NCBI GenBank assembly: GCA_038748065.1
Contig: JBCDJG010000015.1
Location: 27,894 to 91,893 of the forward strand
DNA from: JBCDJG01 sp038748065
Lineage (GTDB): Bacteria > Pseudomonadota > Gammaproteobacteria > Pseudomonadales > Halieaceae
Direction of reading: 5' to 3'
DNA: 64,000 bases
Below, piece after piece: positions 1 to 8,536 of the stretch; within the stretch, counting starts at the first letter, position 1; every line of letters begins with the position of its first letter. A program made the position numbers and the translations under genes. Below the pieces are notes generated by a model. It did not search any database, was not told the origin of the DNA, and saw only the letters and a program-made list of their open reading frames with translations.

Positions 1-606
1 GAGCGCAGTGAACACCTCGAACGCGCTGAGCCCGGGGCCAGCAACGCTGAGAATACGGCCAACCTGGCGCTGCCAGAGAAAGCGCCAGAGGCCGACAATC
101 TGACGGTAAGTGACGGCATTACAAACAGCTCAGAGGCTGCGCTCACAAGCAAAACCACCAGGTCTACAGGCAAGGCAACTGTCCTCATTACTACGCTGCC
201 TAGCGGTGAGCTTAATGATGCGCAGGGAGAGGCCTGTGACCCAAGCCAGCAAGCGACATCCGTACGGCGGTGCAAACGTGGTAACGCCGACGGCGATTTC
301 GCATCAGGATCAGGGCGCTTCGAAGGCGCATTCAGTGAGGCCTTCGCTCACCTCAACACCAGCGCCGGCTTTCGCGAGGATATGGCACACATAGAACGTA
401 TGCTGATGAAACAGGCCGAGCTCGATACTCTGGAAGAAAGAGGGGTGACCGACGCAAGACTCGTCGCCCAACATCGCCAATACCTGAGGGATGAAATCAA
501 TCGGCTTGATGCCATTTACGAGAACAATAATCTAACAGCGCTCATCGTAACCAGTGGACTCTTTACCAAGGAGCTGACAAAAGTGCTTGCGGAGAAGCTG
601 GACTAA
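1..606 (+). CDS. C-terminal part of an unknown protein, cut by the window edge
   Basis: Frame 1 is open from the first base to a TAA at 604-606, so this is the last 201 codons of a gene that begins left of the window. The first internal ATG is at 382, but nothing suggests it is the start. Residues before it (about 1-127 of the visible part) are polar, rich in Ala, Glu, Ser and Thr and look disordered. The last 75 residues are charged and mostly helical. I do not recognise a family. It converges on the gene ending at 646. Confidence 0.55.
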   Translation, partial: ERSEHLERAEPGASNAENTANLALPEKAPEADNLTVSDGITNSSEAALTSKTTRSTGKATVLITTLPSGELNDAQGEACDPSQQATSVRRCKRGNADGDFASGSGRFEGAFSEAFAHLNTSAGFREDMAHIERMLMKQAELDTLEERGVTDARLVAQHRQYLRDEINRLDAIYENNNLTALIVTSGLFTKELTKVLAEKLD

Positions 607-645
607 ACCTTGCCAGCCATGTGACAGGCTTGAGCTGCGTGCTCG

Positions 646-1077
646 CTAAACGCCCGGAAGGTAAGTCGCGAAGAGCTCGCCTTTTACCTCGTCTTGTTCA
701 TCCGGCACGTCGTAGTAGGTATAGATTTCCACAGAACCCTGTTCGTCAAACTTAAAAACCTCGACACTGCGCAGGACACTGGTCTCGCCGTCTTTGGTAA
801 ATGTATTCTCCATTACCCAGCACATCTCATTGCCGCAAACGTACATGAGCTCCTGGTTGATATTGAGCTCCAGGAAGGGTTGAAACAGGTCATAAACATT
901 CGCGGCCACGTTATCAAAGCCCTTTTTGGGGGGCGTGCCGACGGGGTCGTACATCAGGAAGTCGCCCGGGGCAATTTTCTTCCAGTTCGCCACCCACGCT
1001 TCCTTATCGCCATTGTTCCAGTAGGCTTGGTAATACCGGGCAAACTCCAGCATTGCTTCTCGTGTGGGTGCTGCCAT
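646..1077 (-). CDS. NTF2-like (SnoaL-type) protein
   Basis: 143 residues, the usual length of a single cone-shaped NTF2/SnoaL domain. The N-terminal helix with a YYQAYWNNGD stretch, followed by a DFLMYDPVG segment and C-terminal strands ending in VEIYTYYDVPDEQ, fits this fold. Members act as small hydrolases, isomerases or binding proteins, so the reaction cannot be read from the sequence. It is the last gene of a three-gene minus-strand operon with an MDR oxidoreductase and a second NTF2-like protein. This layout suggests the three act on one small organic substrate (inference). Confidence 0.7.
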   Translation of the reverse strand: MAAPTREAMLEFARYYQAYWNNGDKEAWVANWKKIAPGDFLMYDPVGTPPKKGFDNVAANVYDLFQPFLELNINQELMYVCGNEMCWVMENTFTKDGETSVLRSVEVFKFDEQGSVEIYTYYDVPDEQDEVKGELFATYLPGV

Positions 1078-1105
1078 CTAAATTACTCCAATAGAGCCAA
1101 AGGAC

Positions 1106-2215
1106 TCAGGCCTGCGGCGTAACGAGGTACTTCTCCCCTGTTCGCATCGCGCGGTAGTCGGTCACTGCCTCTTTCGTCAGCATACCTTCAAGAGATGCAC
1201 GTGTTTTATAGGTGCTGGCAAAGGTCGTGGTAAGCCCGTCGAGTACCCGCTGGCGCATGCGCAGCACGGTGTCCATACCGGCCTGTTGCAGAAAGGGTGT
1301 GAGTAACCAGCCTGATAGGGTCCAGCCGAAGCCGTAGGCCGGCGTCAACAGGGTCGCCCCAAAATCAAGCCGGCCGTAGATGTACATGCGCTTGGGCTGG
1401 TTGGAACCATAGCGCGAATACTCAGACATTTTGCTTACCGCCACCTGCTCCATGGCCTTGAAGCAGTCATCGACCATGCTGCCCCCCCCGATCGGGTCAA
1501 AACCACAAAACGCATTGGTCTCGTCTATCGCGGCACCGAGCTGTTCGGCATAGTCATCATTGGCGGAGTTCACGATATGCGTCGCACCAAGGCTGGCGAG
1601 CAGTTCAGCCTGCTCCGCACGGCGCACAATATTGACCAGCGGTAGATCGTCTTCCTGGCAGATCTTCACCAGCATCTGACCCAGGTTGGAGGCCGCTGCG
1701 GTATGGAGAATAGCTGGCTGATTTTCCATGCGCGCGGTCTCAGCGAAGCCAAGCGCTGTCATCGGGTTGACAAAAGCAGAGGCGCCCGCCTCTGATGAAA
1801 GGTCTCCCAGTGGTAAGCACAGGCCCGCATCAGCGATGCAGTACTGCGAGTAAGCATTACCGGGAACACAAGCGACTCGCTGGCCCAGCAAAGACTGGGC
1901 GTACTCGTTATCTCCGGCCGCTATGACCAAACCCGCGCCCTCGTTGCCAGCGGGCAGACGCTGGCCATGGCGGCCTTTTTGCGCGCTATTGAAAGGCTCG
2001 GGCATTGTCGCCACAAACCTGCCGGGCGTGTACTCTGCATTCTCGAGATCCGCCATTCCCGCCAGAATAGCTAGATCCGAGGGATTAATGGGCGCCGCCT
2101 CCATCTCAACCAGCACCTGGTTTCCCGCGGGCTCGGCAAACGAGGTTTCAGCTATCTCAACGGTCAGCTTGCCATCCGCCAGTGTGCTGAAAAGCTGCTT
2201 TCCGGTCCTGCTCAT
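1106..2215 (-). CDS. MDR-family (quinone oxidoreductase-like) dehydrogenase
   Basis: 369 residues. The N-terminal GroES-like part contains INPSDLAIL and GNEGAGLVI motifs, and the Rossmann part contains AAASNLGQMLVKI followed by LLASLGATHIVNS, typical of medium-chain NAD(P)H-dependent reductases. I see no clear catalytic-zinc cysteine/histidine set, so a zinc-free enoyl or quinone reductase is more likely than an alcohol dehydrogenase. The ATG at 2213-2215 lies 11 bp after the stop of the upstream NTF2-like gene, consistent with one operon. The substrate is unknown. Confidence 0.8.
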   Translation of the reverse strand: MSRTGKQLFSTLADGKLTVEIAETSFAEPAGNQVLVEMEAAPINPSDLAILAGMADLENAEYTPGRFVATMPEPFNSAQKGRHGQRLPAGNEGAGLVIAAGDNEYAQSLLGQRVACVPGNAYSQYCIADAGLCLPLGDLSSEAGASAFVNPMTALGFAETARMENQPAILHTAAASNLGQMLVKICQEDDLPLVNIVRRAEQAELLASLGATHIVNSANDDYAEQLGAAIDETNAFCGFDPIGGGSMVDDCFKAMEQVAVSKMSEYSRYGSNQPKRMYIYGRLDFGATLLTPAYGFGWTLSGWLLTPFLQQAGMDTVLRMRQRVLDGLTTTFASTYKTRASLEGMLTKEAVTDYRAMRTGEKYLVTPQA

Positions 2216-2226
2216 TCGTCGTCCTC

Positions 2227-2652
2227 TTATGTCTCAAAGGTCCCCAGCCGGTGCTGGTGCAGAGTATCCAGGTGTTCCCAGACCTCGCAAATCAGGCCAT
2301 CACGGAAGGCGAAGACCATCACATAATCGTTTTCGTAAGGAGTGCCGTCGGCGAGACGTGCCACCAGCGTCAGCTGCACGCATGCGCGCTGCTGCGCCGC
2401 ATCAACGAAAGTACAGCTGCGGCGGATATCAAGAGAGCCCTGCTCGTAGATACCAACACCCGAGGTCAGCACGCCCATGACTTTGTCCAGACCGCGCTGA
2501 GGCTCTTGATACAGGGGATTGGAGCGCGGCAGATGCCAGGTCGCATCCGGCGTGAACAGCTCAGGCAGCGGTGTCGCAGCTGCGTCACCGGCAACGGCCC
2601 GGTAGTATTCCTCCAGCCGATTGCGCAAAAGATCAGCGTCACTCGTCGTCAT
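2227..2652 (-). CDS. NTF2-like (SnoaL-type) protein
   Basis: 141 residues with the NTF2-like pattern: N-terminal helix NRLEEYYRAVAGD, a TPDATWHLP segment, a central IRRSCTFVDAAQQRACVQLTLVARLADG hairpin split over two strands, and a C-terminal DGLICEVWEHLDTL strand. It is the first gene of the operon with the MDR dehydrogenase. It differs clearly from the other NTF2-like protein here, so the two are probably not a recent duplication. Function is unassigned; ligand binding or isomerisation are typical for the fold. Confidence 0.7.
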   Translation of the reverse strand: MTTSDADLLRNRLEEYYRAVAGDAAATPLPELFTPDATWHLPRSNPLYQEPQRGLDKVMGVLTSGVGIYEQGSLDIRRSCTFVDAAQQRACVQLTLVARLADGTPYENDYVMVFAFRDGLICEVWEHLDTLHQHRLGTFET

Positions 2653-2730
2653 GGGATTTTATTCTCGAGGTGGCCCGTTCCTTACCACTGTATTACACAC
2701 TGGGCGAGCTCACTTGCGCAAGACGTCGGA

Positions 2731-3690
2731 TTAGTCACCCGCGGGCTCGGTGTAAGCTATCCTTAGCGTCGGCACCTGCTCAGCATCGGCTTCCTTGCTA
2801 AACAGAGCCTGCACACTCTGAGGGTTTACCTCGTCGCCAATCAGAATCCAGCCGAAGTTGCTGCCTGGATTATCCACCCAGTTCTGCACATCTGCACGCA
2901 TCCGCCCGCTAGACCAGGTCACCGTATCGCCTGTATTGGCTACGGCGCTCGCGTTAGCGACAAAGTCGCCCCCTTCACGCTCCCATAGCTCGCTGCGGAA
3001 GAAGCGGTGCCGCCAGGTCGCGTCATTGGTTGTTGCAGGCTCCGGCTGCCCTCGTTCGTTGACGCGCTGGTTGCCCTCACCCCATGCGCCCTGCAACCGG
3101 TGCAGGCTGAGCGGAACGTCTGTACGCTGATTGGCGCTGACAACCATGGTCAGCTCCACCGCGTCGATGGTAGAACCGGCGGGAATCCCGCTCAGGTCAA
3201 AGGCAATCAGACCACGACGAACACTGCCCACGCGGGTGCGACCAACAAACAGCCTTCCGTTGGAAATGCTGGCGGTCGGCTCATCCGCGAAGATCGTTAC
3301 ATCTTGCGTGACCGGCGCCGTAATAAGCTGTGAGGCCAGTTCGGCCTCCAGGAAAAACACTTCGTCAGACTCCAGGAAACCGAGCAAGAGGTCGTTCCCA
3401 GCGAAGTCAGCAGTGAACAGGCGACAGGCGACAGTCTGCCCACCGCAGAAACCGCGCGAACGGCGCTTCCAGTTCGCGAATGCACCGCCCTCGTTGGTCT
3501 CTATGGAGAACGTTTCATCAAAAAACAGGTCATTCACATCGATCGAGCAGGTATCGGGCCCAACGCAATCAAACGCACCGGATTCTGACCTAATCGTTAC
3601 GCCCTCGGGGGCAACAAGATCGACACGACATCCGCTTATCATCATGACTGCGGTTACAAGAACAAAACTAGTGACGCTTGTGAGTCGCAT
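2731..3690 (-). CDS. DNRLRE-domain lipoprotein
   Basis: Starts at the ATG at 3688-3690, because it is preceded by a strong AGGAGG ribosome site 6 nt away and gives a lipoprotein signal peptide ending in the lipobox ISGC (Cys21). The 319-residue protein is therefore predicted to be lipid-anchored. Residues from about 125 onward match the DNRLRE pattern: GLIAFDLSGIPAGSTIDAVELT, a tryptophan-rich middle, and ADVQNWVDN with NFGWILIGDE. DNRLRE domains occur in surface and matrix-type proteins. The N-terminal 100 residues carry four cysteines after the lipobox and are unassigned. Role unknown. Confidence 0.75.
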   Translation of the reverse strand: MRLTSVTSFVLVTAVMMISGCRVDLVAPEGVTIRSESGAFDCVGPDTCSIDVNDLFFDETFSIETNEGGAFANWKRRSRGFCGGQTVACRLFTADFAGNDLLLGFLESDEVFFLEAELASQLITAPVTQDVTIFADEPTASISNGRLFVGRTRVGSVRRGLIAFDLSGIPAGSTIDAVELTMVVSANQRTDVPLSLHRLQGAWGEGNQRVNERGQPEPATTNDATWRHRFFRSELWEREGGDFVANASAVANTGDTVTWSSGRMRADVQNWVDNPGSNFGWILIGDEVNPQSVQALFSKEADAEQVPTLRIAYTEPAGD

Positions 3691-3810
3691 GGACCGCCTC
3701 CTTTCTTCCGCATTCACTGTGGCCAATGTATACGGGCCAACAGGCTCGTGTGGGATAACTGCGCTCACGGATCATCGAGACAGTTACTGGGCAACAGTGT
3801 AGCAGCGCCA

Positions 3811-4305
3811 TCAAAGCGACAGCAAAATCACCATCAACGCGACGCTGACCAGGGATGCGACTGCAGTCCTGATCGCATTCCACCTGGCCCAAGGTTCTTC
3901 AAATTCGGCTCTGGCCGACGCCAGCGCTGCGTCGTCCATGACTTCAACATCGAGCGCCTGCAGGGCGTTATTCATCGGCACGTTGATTTTGAAAGTGGGG
4001 ATCTGAACCCCAAAGACGTAGGCAGTGACAGCGCTCAGCAGCACCGCCCGCTCCGGGCCATCAAGTTGCAGCCCACCCATCACGCCAGCAAGCAGCAGGG
4101 CCACTGCAGAACCGATCCAGACGAGCCCGAATACAGGCTGGCCGGCTTGGATTACTCCGTCGATCACCTGAAAGGCGCGAATAAAACCCCTGTCATCGAG
4201 TTTCGCAATACCGGGCATGACGACGGTTGCGAAGGCGAAAACAAAGCCAGCTATCAAAGCGCAGAACAGCGTTGCCAGGACCAGGAAGATTTCCAACATG
4301 CTCAT
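3811..4305 (-). CDS. DUF1772-type membrane protein
   Basis: 164 residues from the ATG at 4303-4305, chosen over upstream starts because a GGAG site precedes it and residue 1 opens directly on a membrane helix. Four hydrophobic segments are seen: about 5-28, 50-70, 75-97 and 142-162. The layout, with a MPGIAKL loop after the first helix and a conserved WARWNAIRT segment before the last one, is that of DUF1772/anthrone-oxygenase-like proteins. Function is unknown. It follows the NmrA-type gene by 31 bp on the same strand, a pairing consistent with a small redox or detoxification operon. Confidence 0.7.
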   Translation of the reverse strand: MSMLEIFLVLATLFCALIAGFVFAFATVVMPGIAKLDDRGFIRAFQVIDGVIQAGQPVFGLVWIGSAVALLLAGVMGGLQLDGPERAVLLSAVTAYVFGVQIPTFKINVPMNNALQALDVEVMDDAALASARAEFEEPWARWNAIRTAVASLVSVALMVILLSL

Positions 4306-4336
4306 AGTATGTTCTCCAGTGCTAGTAATAATCAGA

Positions 4337-5191
4337 TTAGCCGACGGCCCGCCACAATCCGGCCTCGGCGACCTGTCGCGCATAGTCGGCAAAGTCTTTC
4401 GGTTCTCGGCCAAGCGCGCGCTGCACGCCATCCGTCAGGTAAGCATTGCGGCCGTCTAGAACGGTGGCAAAGAGGTAGTCGAGCATCCAGACCACATCTT
4501 GAGGGGCCCCCGAATCAGACACGCCAGCGACAAAGTCTTCATGGGGCACTGGGACATATTCAATAGCCCGGCCCGTTGCTTTCGATAACTCATTGGCGAT
4601 GTCCCACAGGGTCAGCATTCGCGGGCCCGTGACTTCATACAATTCGCCCGCATGGCCTGACTGCGTCAGCGCCGTCACAGCAACCGCCGCAATATCGTCG
4701 ATATCAACAAAAGGCTCTGGGGTAGATACATCGGGCAAGGTGATCTGGCCGGCCTGCACCATCTCGACAAAGGCGCCCTCAGAAAAATTCTGGTTGAACC
4801 AGCTAGCCCTGATTATGGTCCAGTCAATATCACTGCCCTGCACCACTGCCTCACAGGCCTGGGCTTCCTCTTCACCCCGCCCGGACAGCAGCACTACGTG
4901 CTTTACACCCGCCTTCCGCGCGCGACGGGTCAGTTCACCGATCGCATCGGTCGCGCCGGGCATAGCCAGGTCTGGCGCGTAGTTGATATAAATCCGGGTA
5001 ACATCGTCCAGGATGGCGTCCCAGTTGCTGCTGTTGTTCCAATCAAAAGCGGGCGAGGCAGAGCGCGAGCCACGTCGAACCGGCACCCCCTGCTCCTCCA
5101 GTGCAGTTACTATGCGCCGGCCGGTCTTGCCGGTGGCACCCAAGACCAGTACGAGTTCATTGCCGTTTGTTTCTTTGCTTTGTATGCTCAT
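4337..5191 (-). CDS. NmrA-family NAD(P)-binding protein
   Basis: 284 residues. The N-terminal dinucleotide-binding motif VLVLGATGKTGRRIVTAL is followed by GVPVRRGSR, TRIYINYAP and a DWTIIRASWFNQNF segment, the standard NmrA/atypical SDR order. There is no full Tyr-x-x-x-Lys catalytic pair, as is common in this group, so it may sense NAD(P) or reduce quinones. It is transcribed divergently from the AraC regulator at 5303, with 111 bp between them. The regulator may therefore control this gene and the DUF1772 gene behind it (inference). Confidence 0.8.
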   Translation of the reverse strand: MSIQSKETNGNELVLVLGATGKTGRRIVTALEEQGVPVRRGSRSASPAFDWNNSSNWDAILDDVTRIYINYAPDLAMPGATDAIGELTRRARKAGVKHVVLLSGRGEEEAQACEAVVQGSDIDWTIIRASWFNQNFSEGAFVEMVQAGQITLPDVSTPEPFVDIDDIAAVAVTALTQSGHAGELYEVTGPRMLTLWDIANELSKATGRAIEYVPVPHEDFVAGVSDSGAPQDVVWMLDYLFATVLDGRNAYLTDGVQRALGREPKDFADYARQVAEAGLWRAVG

Positions 5192-5302
5192 TTGCTTGCT
5201 CCAGACGGTGAGTTAGTGTGCAGGGTTATGATCCTGCGCCGGAGGGCTCTATTCTTGACCCGAGCTGCCAGTTTTTTGTCTGAGTGCGCCAGAGGCCGTC
5301 GA

Positions 5303-6310
5303 ATGAGCCAAATCACATCCCTATACGTCTACAAGTGCGCTGGGCAGGCTAGCCACGGGGTCACCACTGCGGACCTCATAGAGCAACTGGGGCTCAGCCC
5401 CGACGGCCCGGTAGATCCAACCATCATGGTGTCATCAGCTAAGTACTACAGCTTTTTGAGCGAGCTGGTTGAGCGGGACCCCAACGGCTTGGCCCTGCCA
5501 CTCATCATCGGCGCCGCCATGCGCAGTGACGAGTACGGCGCCTTTGGTCTGGCGTGGAAATCAGCACCGAGTTTGCGCGGCTCATTCGCAAGATCAGAGC
5601 GATATGGTCGCGTTCTGGGCAACGCCGAGACCTACTCTCTTGAAGAAACGGCCGACGGGCTGTTATTCAGCCTCGACAAGGATGGGGACGGCCGCGCGGG
5701 CATGCTGTTATCGAATGAAGCCAGCATGGCAGCCGTCACGGCCATCAGCCAGGAAGTCAGCTCGCGTGACTTCGCTCCCCTGGCAGTCTATTTCAAGCAT
5801 CCGTCCCGAGGAGATACTGCCGTTCACCAGGCCCACTTCGGTTGTCCCGTTCACTTCCAATCCGGCCGAGACGCACTTCTTGTCAGCAAGGAAAGTGTGG
5901 ACGCTCCCAATAAACTCGGCGACGAGACGATCGCCGGTTTTTTTGACGACTACCTGGCGCAGCAACTGGCGTCACTGCGACAGGAGCAACACCTTGAGCT
6001 TCAGGTCAGACGAGCAGTCGCCAGTGTTCTGAGCGAAGGCGTACCCAGCGTATCCTCTATAGCCTTGGAACTTGCGATGAGCGCTCGAACGCTGCAGCGT
6101 CGGCTGGCTGAGCAGGGATATTCGTTTCAAGGCGTGGTCGATTCGGCACGGCGAGATCTCGCCAAACGCCTGTTACACGAAACCGATTACAGCCTGGCTG
6201 AGATCGCCTTTCTGACAGGATTCGCTGACCAAAGCGCCTTCGCCCGAGCTTTCAAACGCTGGGCGGGGCAGACGCCGCGCTCCTACCGGCTGAGCGCACC
6301 ACAAGTATGA
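5303..6310 (+). CDS. AraC-family transcriptional regulator
   Basis: 335 residues from the ATG at 5303. The reading frame is open further upstream but overlaps the divergent gene and has no domain there. The first 200 residues fit the arabinose-binding-like domain of the OruR/ArgR group of AraC regulators. The C-terminal third is the double helix-turn-helix, with SARTLQRRLAEQGYSFQGVV and the signature FADQSAFARAFKRWAGQTPRSYR. It sits between the NmrA/DUF1772 operon (divergent) and the PepSY operon (downstream), so either could be its target. Confidence 0.85.
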   Translation: MSQITSLYVYKCAGQASHGVTTADLIEQLGLSPDGPVDPTIMVSSAKYYSFLSELVERDPNGLALPLIIGAAMRSDEYGAFGLAWKSAPSLRGSFARSERYGRVLGNAETYSLEETADGLLFSLDKDGDGRAGMLLSNEASMAAVTAISQEVSSRDFAPLAVYFKHPSRGDTAVHQAHFGCPVHFQSGRDALLVSKESVDAPNKLGDETIAGFFDDYLAQQLASLRQEQHLELQVRRAVASVLSEGVPSVSSIALELAMSARTLQRRLAEQGYSFQGVVDSARRDLAKRLLHETDYSLAEIAFLTGFADQSAFARAFKRWAGQTPRSYRLSAPQV

Positions 6311-6512
6311 GACTACAAAAGCTGCACCGCAAAAGCCTTCATCCAGCGACTTCGGTTGCTCTGGTGCAAGGACGACACCGATCAGAAGGGTTTAAGCACC
6401 TCCCCAGACATGCCGGCGTATGCGAGGCTTGTGTGAAGTCCACAACGGCCTGGCGCTGCTGGAGTGCGCCGCGAGCTTTTTCCCTTAACTCATACAAGAG
6501 AATTTTATCTGA

Positions 6513-7064
6513 ATGATAACTAGCCTGGCGTTTTCGCTGACCGCATTGCTGGCAATGCTTGGCCTGCTCCGGGTATGGCGACGTCGCGACCGAGTGAGCC
6601 ATGCAGTCCGCACGGGCAGTTGGCTTTTACTATTCGGGATAACTGCAGGATGGGCGCTAGTAGAAGGCCCCGAGTACGGCATTACCTTTGCTCTGTTGCT
6701 GTTCTCGCTCGTCGCTATCGCTGTGCTCGCTGCGACGGCGGCGTGGCAGTCGCCAGCACAACCTGCAAAAACCGAAACATCACAGCCGCTGCTGGAAAGC
6801 AGCGGCGGCGCGGCCTTCGGCACGTTCATGGTTATCGGCCCACTGGCTGCCACAGCGATGGCCTTTCTCAGCATTGCATTGATTGGCTTGATGCCCATCA
6901 GTCGAGTTTCGGGATTGGCTATCGCCGCCTTTCTTTTCCCACTGGCCTGGGCCGTGGTGGCCACAATCGTCAGCATGCGGAATCGTAAAGGGCGTGATGC
7001 AGTGGTGTTGGGTGCCGTCGCGGCACTGAGCGGCGCTTACCTCTATTTTCCGGTCACTACATAA
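6513..7064 (+). CDS. Small integral membrane protein paired with PepSY protein
   Basis: 183 residues with about six hydrophobic helices (near 2-18, 35-50, 55-75, 100-122, 130-152 and 163-178) and no known motif. Its stop overlaps the start of the PepSY gene (TAATG at 7062-7066), so the two are translationally coupled. Such short membrane proteins beside PepSY-TM proteins are often found near TonB receptors and are thought to help reduce or carry imported iron chelates. That role is inference from context. The 200 bp upstream contain only a doubtful short reading frame. Confidence 0.65.
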   Translation: MITSLAFSLTALLAMLGLLRVWRRRDRVSHAVRTGSWLLLFGITAGWALVEGPEYGITFALLLFSLVAIAVLAATAAWQSPAQPAKTETSQPLLESSGGAAFGTFMVIGPLAATAMAFLSIALIGLMPISRVSGLAIAAFLFPLAWAVVATIVSMRNRKGRDAVVLGAVAALSGAYLYFPVTT

Positions 7065-8536
7065 TGGCGTGGTTATCTCCTCAAACAGTAAAAAGCGCGC
7101 TTTTGGGCCACTCAGCGATCGGATTAGTGGTTGGCGCATTGATGTACCTTCTGTGCCTTACTGGCACACTGCTAGTGGTAGCTGAGTATTTCGAGCGCTG
7201 GCAACAGCCCTTGATTTATGAGGCGCCCGCCTTCAGCAGGGAGGCGGTCACTCAGGCTGTTGCGGACGGCGCCCGGCGACTCAATGCCCCGGCCGAGTCA
7301 GTATGGGCGGTCTTTCCCACTGAGTTTTTGCCACGAGGCCACATCGCCGTCGTCGGCAATAATGGGGGAGAGCAAGAGTGGTGGTTCGACAGCGACGGTA
7401 ACCTCGGTGAGCCACCTGCTGAAGGCCTGGCACACCTGCTTCGTGAGCTTCACTACTACCTGCTGTTGCCTCATACCTGGGGCATGGTCCTGGTCAGCGC
7501 CCTGGGCGCTATGCTTGTCGCACTGATTCTCACGGGCATACTTGCTCATCCGAAAATCCTGCGTGATGCTTTCCATCTGCGTCTCGGCCGCGGTCGAAGG
7601 CTAGAACAGATCGACATTCACAACCGGCTGTCGGTATGGGGCTTGCCGTTTCATCTAGCAATCGCCATTACCGGCGCATTTTTTGGCCTCGTAGGTCCGC
7701 TGGTGTTGATCGCCGCTAGTGCTTTTTACGACGGTGATCCCGAGACAGTCTATGCAGACGTCTATGGCGATGACCCGGTGCTGGAGGCCACCGTGCAAGC
7801 CCCCGGCATCGACTCGGCGCTGGACTGGATGGCGACGGAATTGCCAGAGGGCGATATTCTCTATCTCGTGGTTCACCACCCTGGGCAGCGAAGCCAATTT
7901 ATTGAAATTGCGGCTGAGCTGCCAGGTCGGCTCGCCTATTCAGAAATTTATCGTTTTGCTAGTGATGGCCAGTTCATTGGCAGCCAGGGACTCACCGACG
8001 GTCCCACTGGGCGTCAGGTACTTTACTCGGTATACCGGCTGCACTTCGGTCACTTTGGGGGCTTACCGGTGCGCATTGCCTATTTGCTGCTAGGCCTGGC
8101 GCTGACGGTGGTGTCGGTGAGTGGCATCAATGTCTGGCTGGCCAAGCGTGGTGGTCGCAGTCGCGTCAATGATCTCTGGTCTGGTGTGGTCTGGGGTACA
8201 CCTTTCGCCCTGGCAGTTGCTGCGGGCATCTCGTTACTGGCAGCAAAGGCGACAATTGGCGCTTATGTGCTCGCCTCCATTCTTGCCATAGTCTTAGCCG
8301 TCAGGACTGCCGATGAAACGACAGCGAGGTTGCGCCTTCAATTTCTGACAGGTGCCACGCTCTTAGCCATAGTGACCGGCTATATGTGGGTTTACCCGAT
8401 GGATAAATTACCTGCCGCCGTACTGACACTCAACGCAACGATGTTGCTGCTGGCGATGTGGTGGTTGCGGCCGCTGCAGTGGGCTTCACGCAGGACAAGA
8501 GGGAATACTGCATGTATTGGAAAAAAATCTTTCTAG
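7064..8536 (+). CDS. PepSY-associated TM-helix protein
   Basis: 490 residues. It opens with a helix after GHSAIGLVVGALMYLLCLTG, has a periplasmic PepSY-like segment, then HLLRELHYYLLLPHTWGMVLV and IDIHNRLSVWGLPFHLAIAITGAFFG, the histidine-bearing helices typical of PepSY-TM (PiuB-like) proteins. The C-terminal 150 residues add further helices. Relatives are inner-membrane proteins linked to iron-siderophore reduction. It overlaps the next gene by 25 bp, so membrane pair and serine hydrolase form one operon. Confidence 0.75.
   Translation: MAWLSPQTVKSALLGHSAIGLVVGALMYLLCLTGTLLVVAEYFERWQQPLIYEAPAFSREAVTQAVADGARRLNAPAESVWAVFPTEFLPRGHIAVVGNNGGEQEWWFDSDGNLGEPPAEGLAHLLRELHYYLLLPHTWGMVLVSALGAMLVALILTGILAHPKILRDAFHLRLGRGRRLEQIDIHNRLSVWGLPFHLAIAITGAFFGLVGPLVLIAASAFYDGDPETVYADVYGDDPVLEATVQAPGIDSALDWMATELPEGDILYLVVHHPGQRSQFIEIAAELPGRLAYSEIYRFASDGQFIGSQGLTDGPTGRQVLYSVYRLHFGHFGGLPVRIAYLLLGLALTVVSVSGINVWLAKRGGRSRVNDLWSGVVWGTPFALAVAAGISLLAAKATIGAYVLASILAIVLAVRTADETTARLRLQFLTGATLLAIVTGYMWVYPMDKLPAAVLTLNATMLLLAMWWLRPLQWASRRTRGNTACIGKKSF

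Noticed and set aside
110..394. A plus-strand frame over the left edge gene
   Set aside because: It lies out of frame inside the longer open frame 1-606, which reads into a credible helical C terminus.
6307..6516. A 69-codon frame starting at the ATGA of the AraC stop and ending at the ATGA of the next gene
   Set aside because: The tidy overlaps are attractive, but the product is basic, low in hydrophobic order and resembles no family. I treat it as chance.
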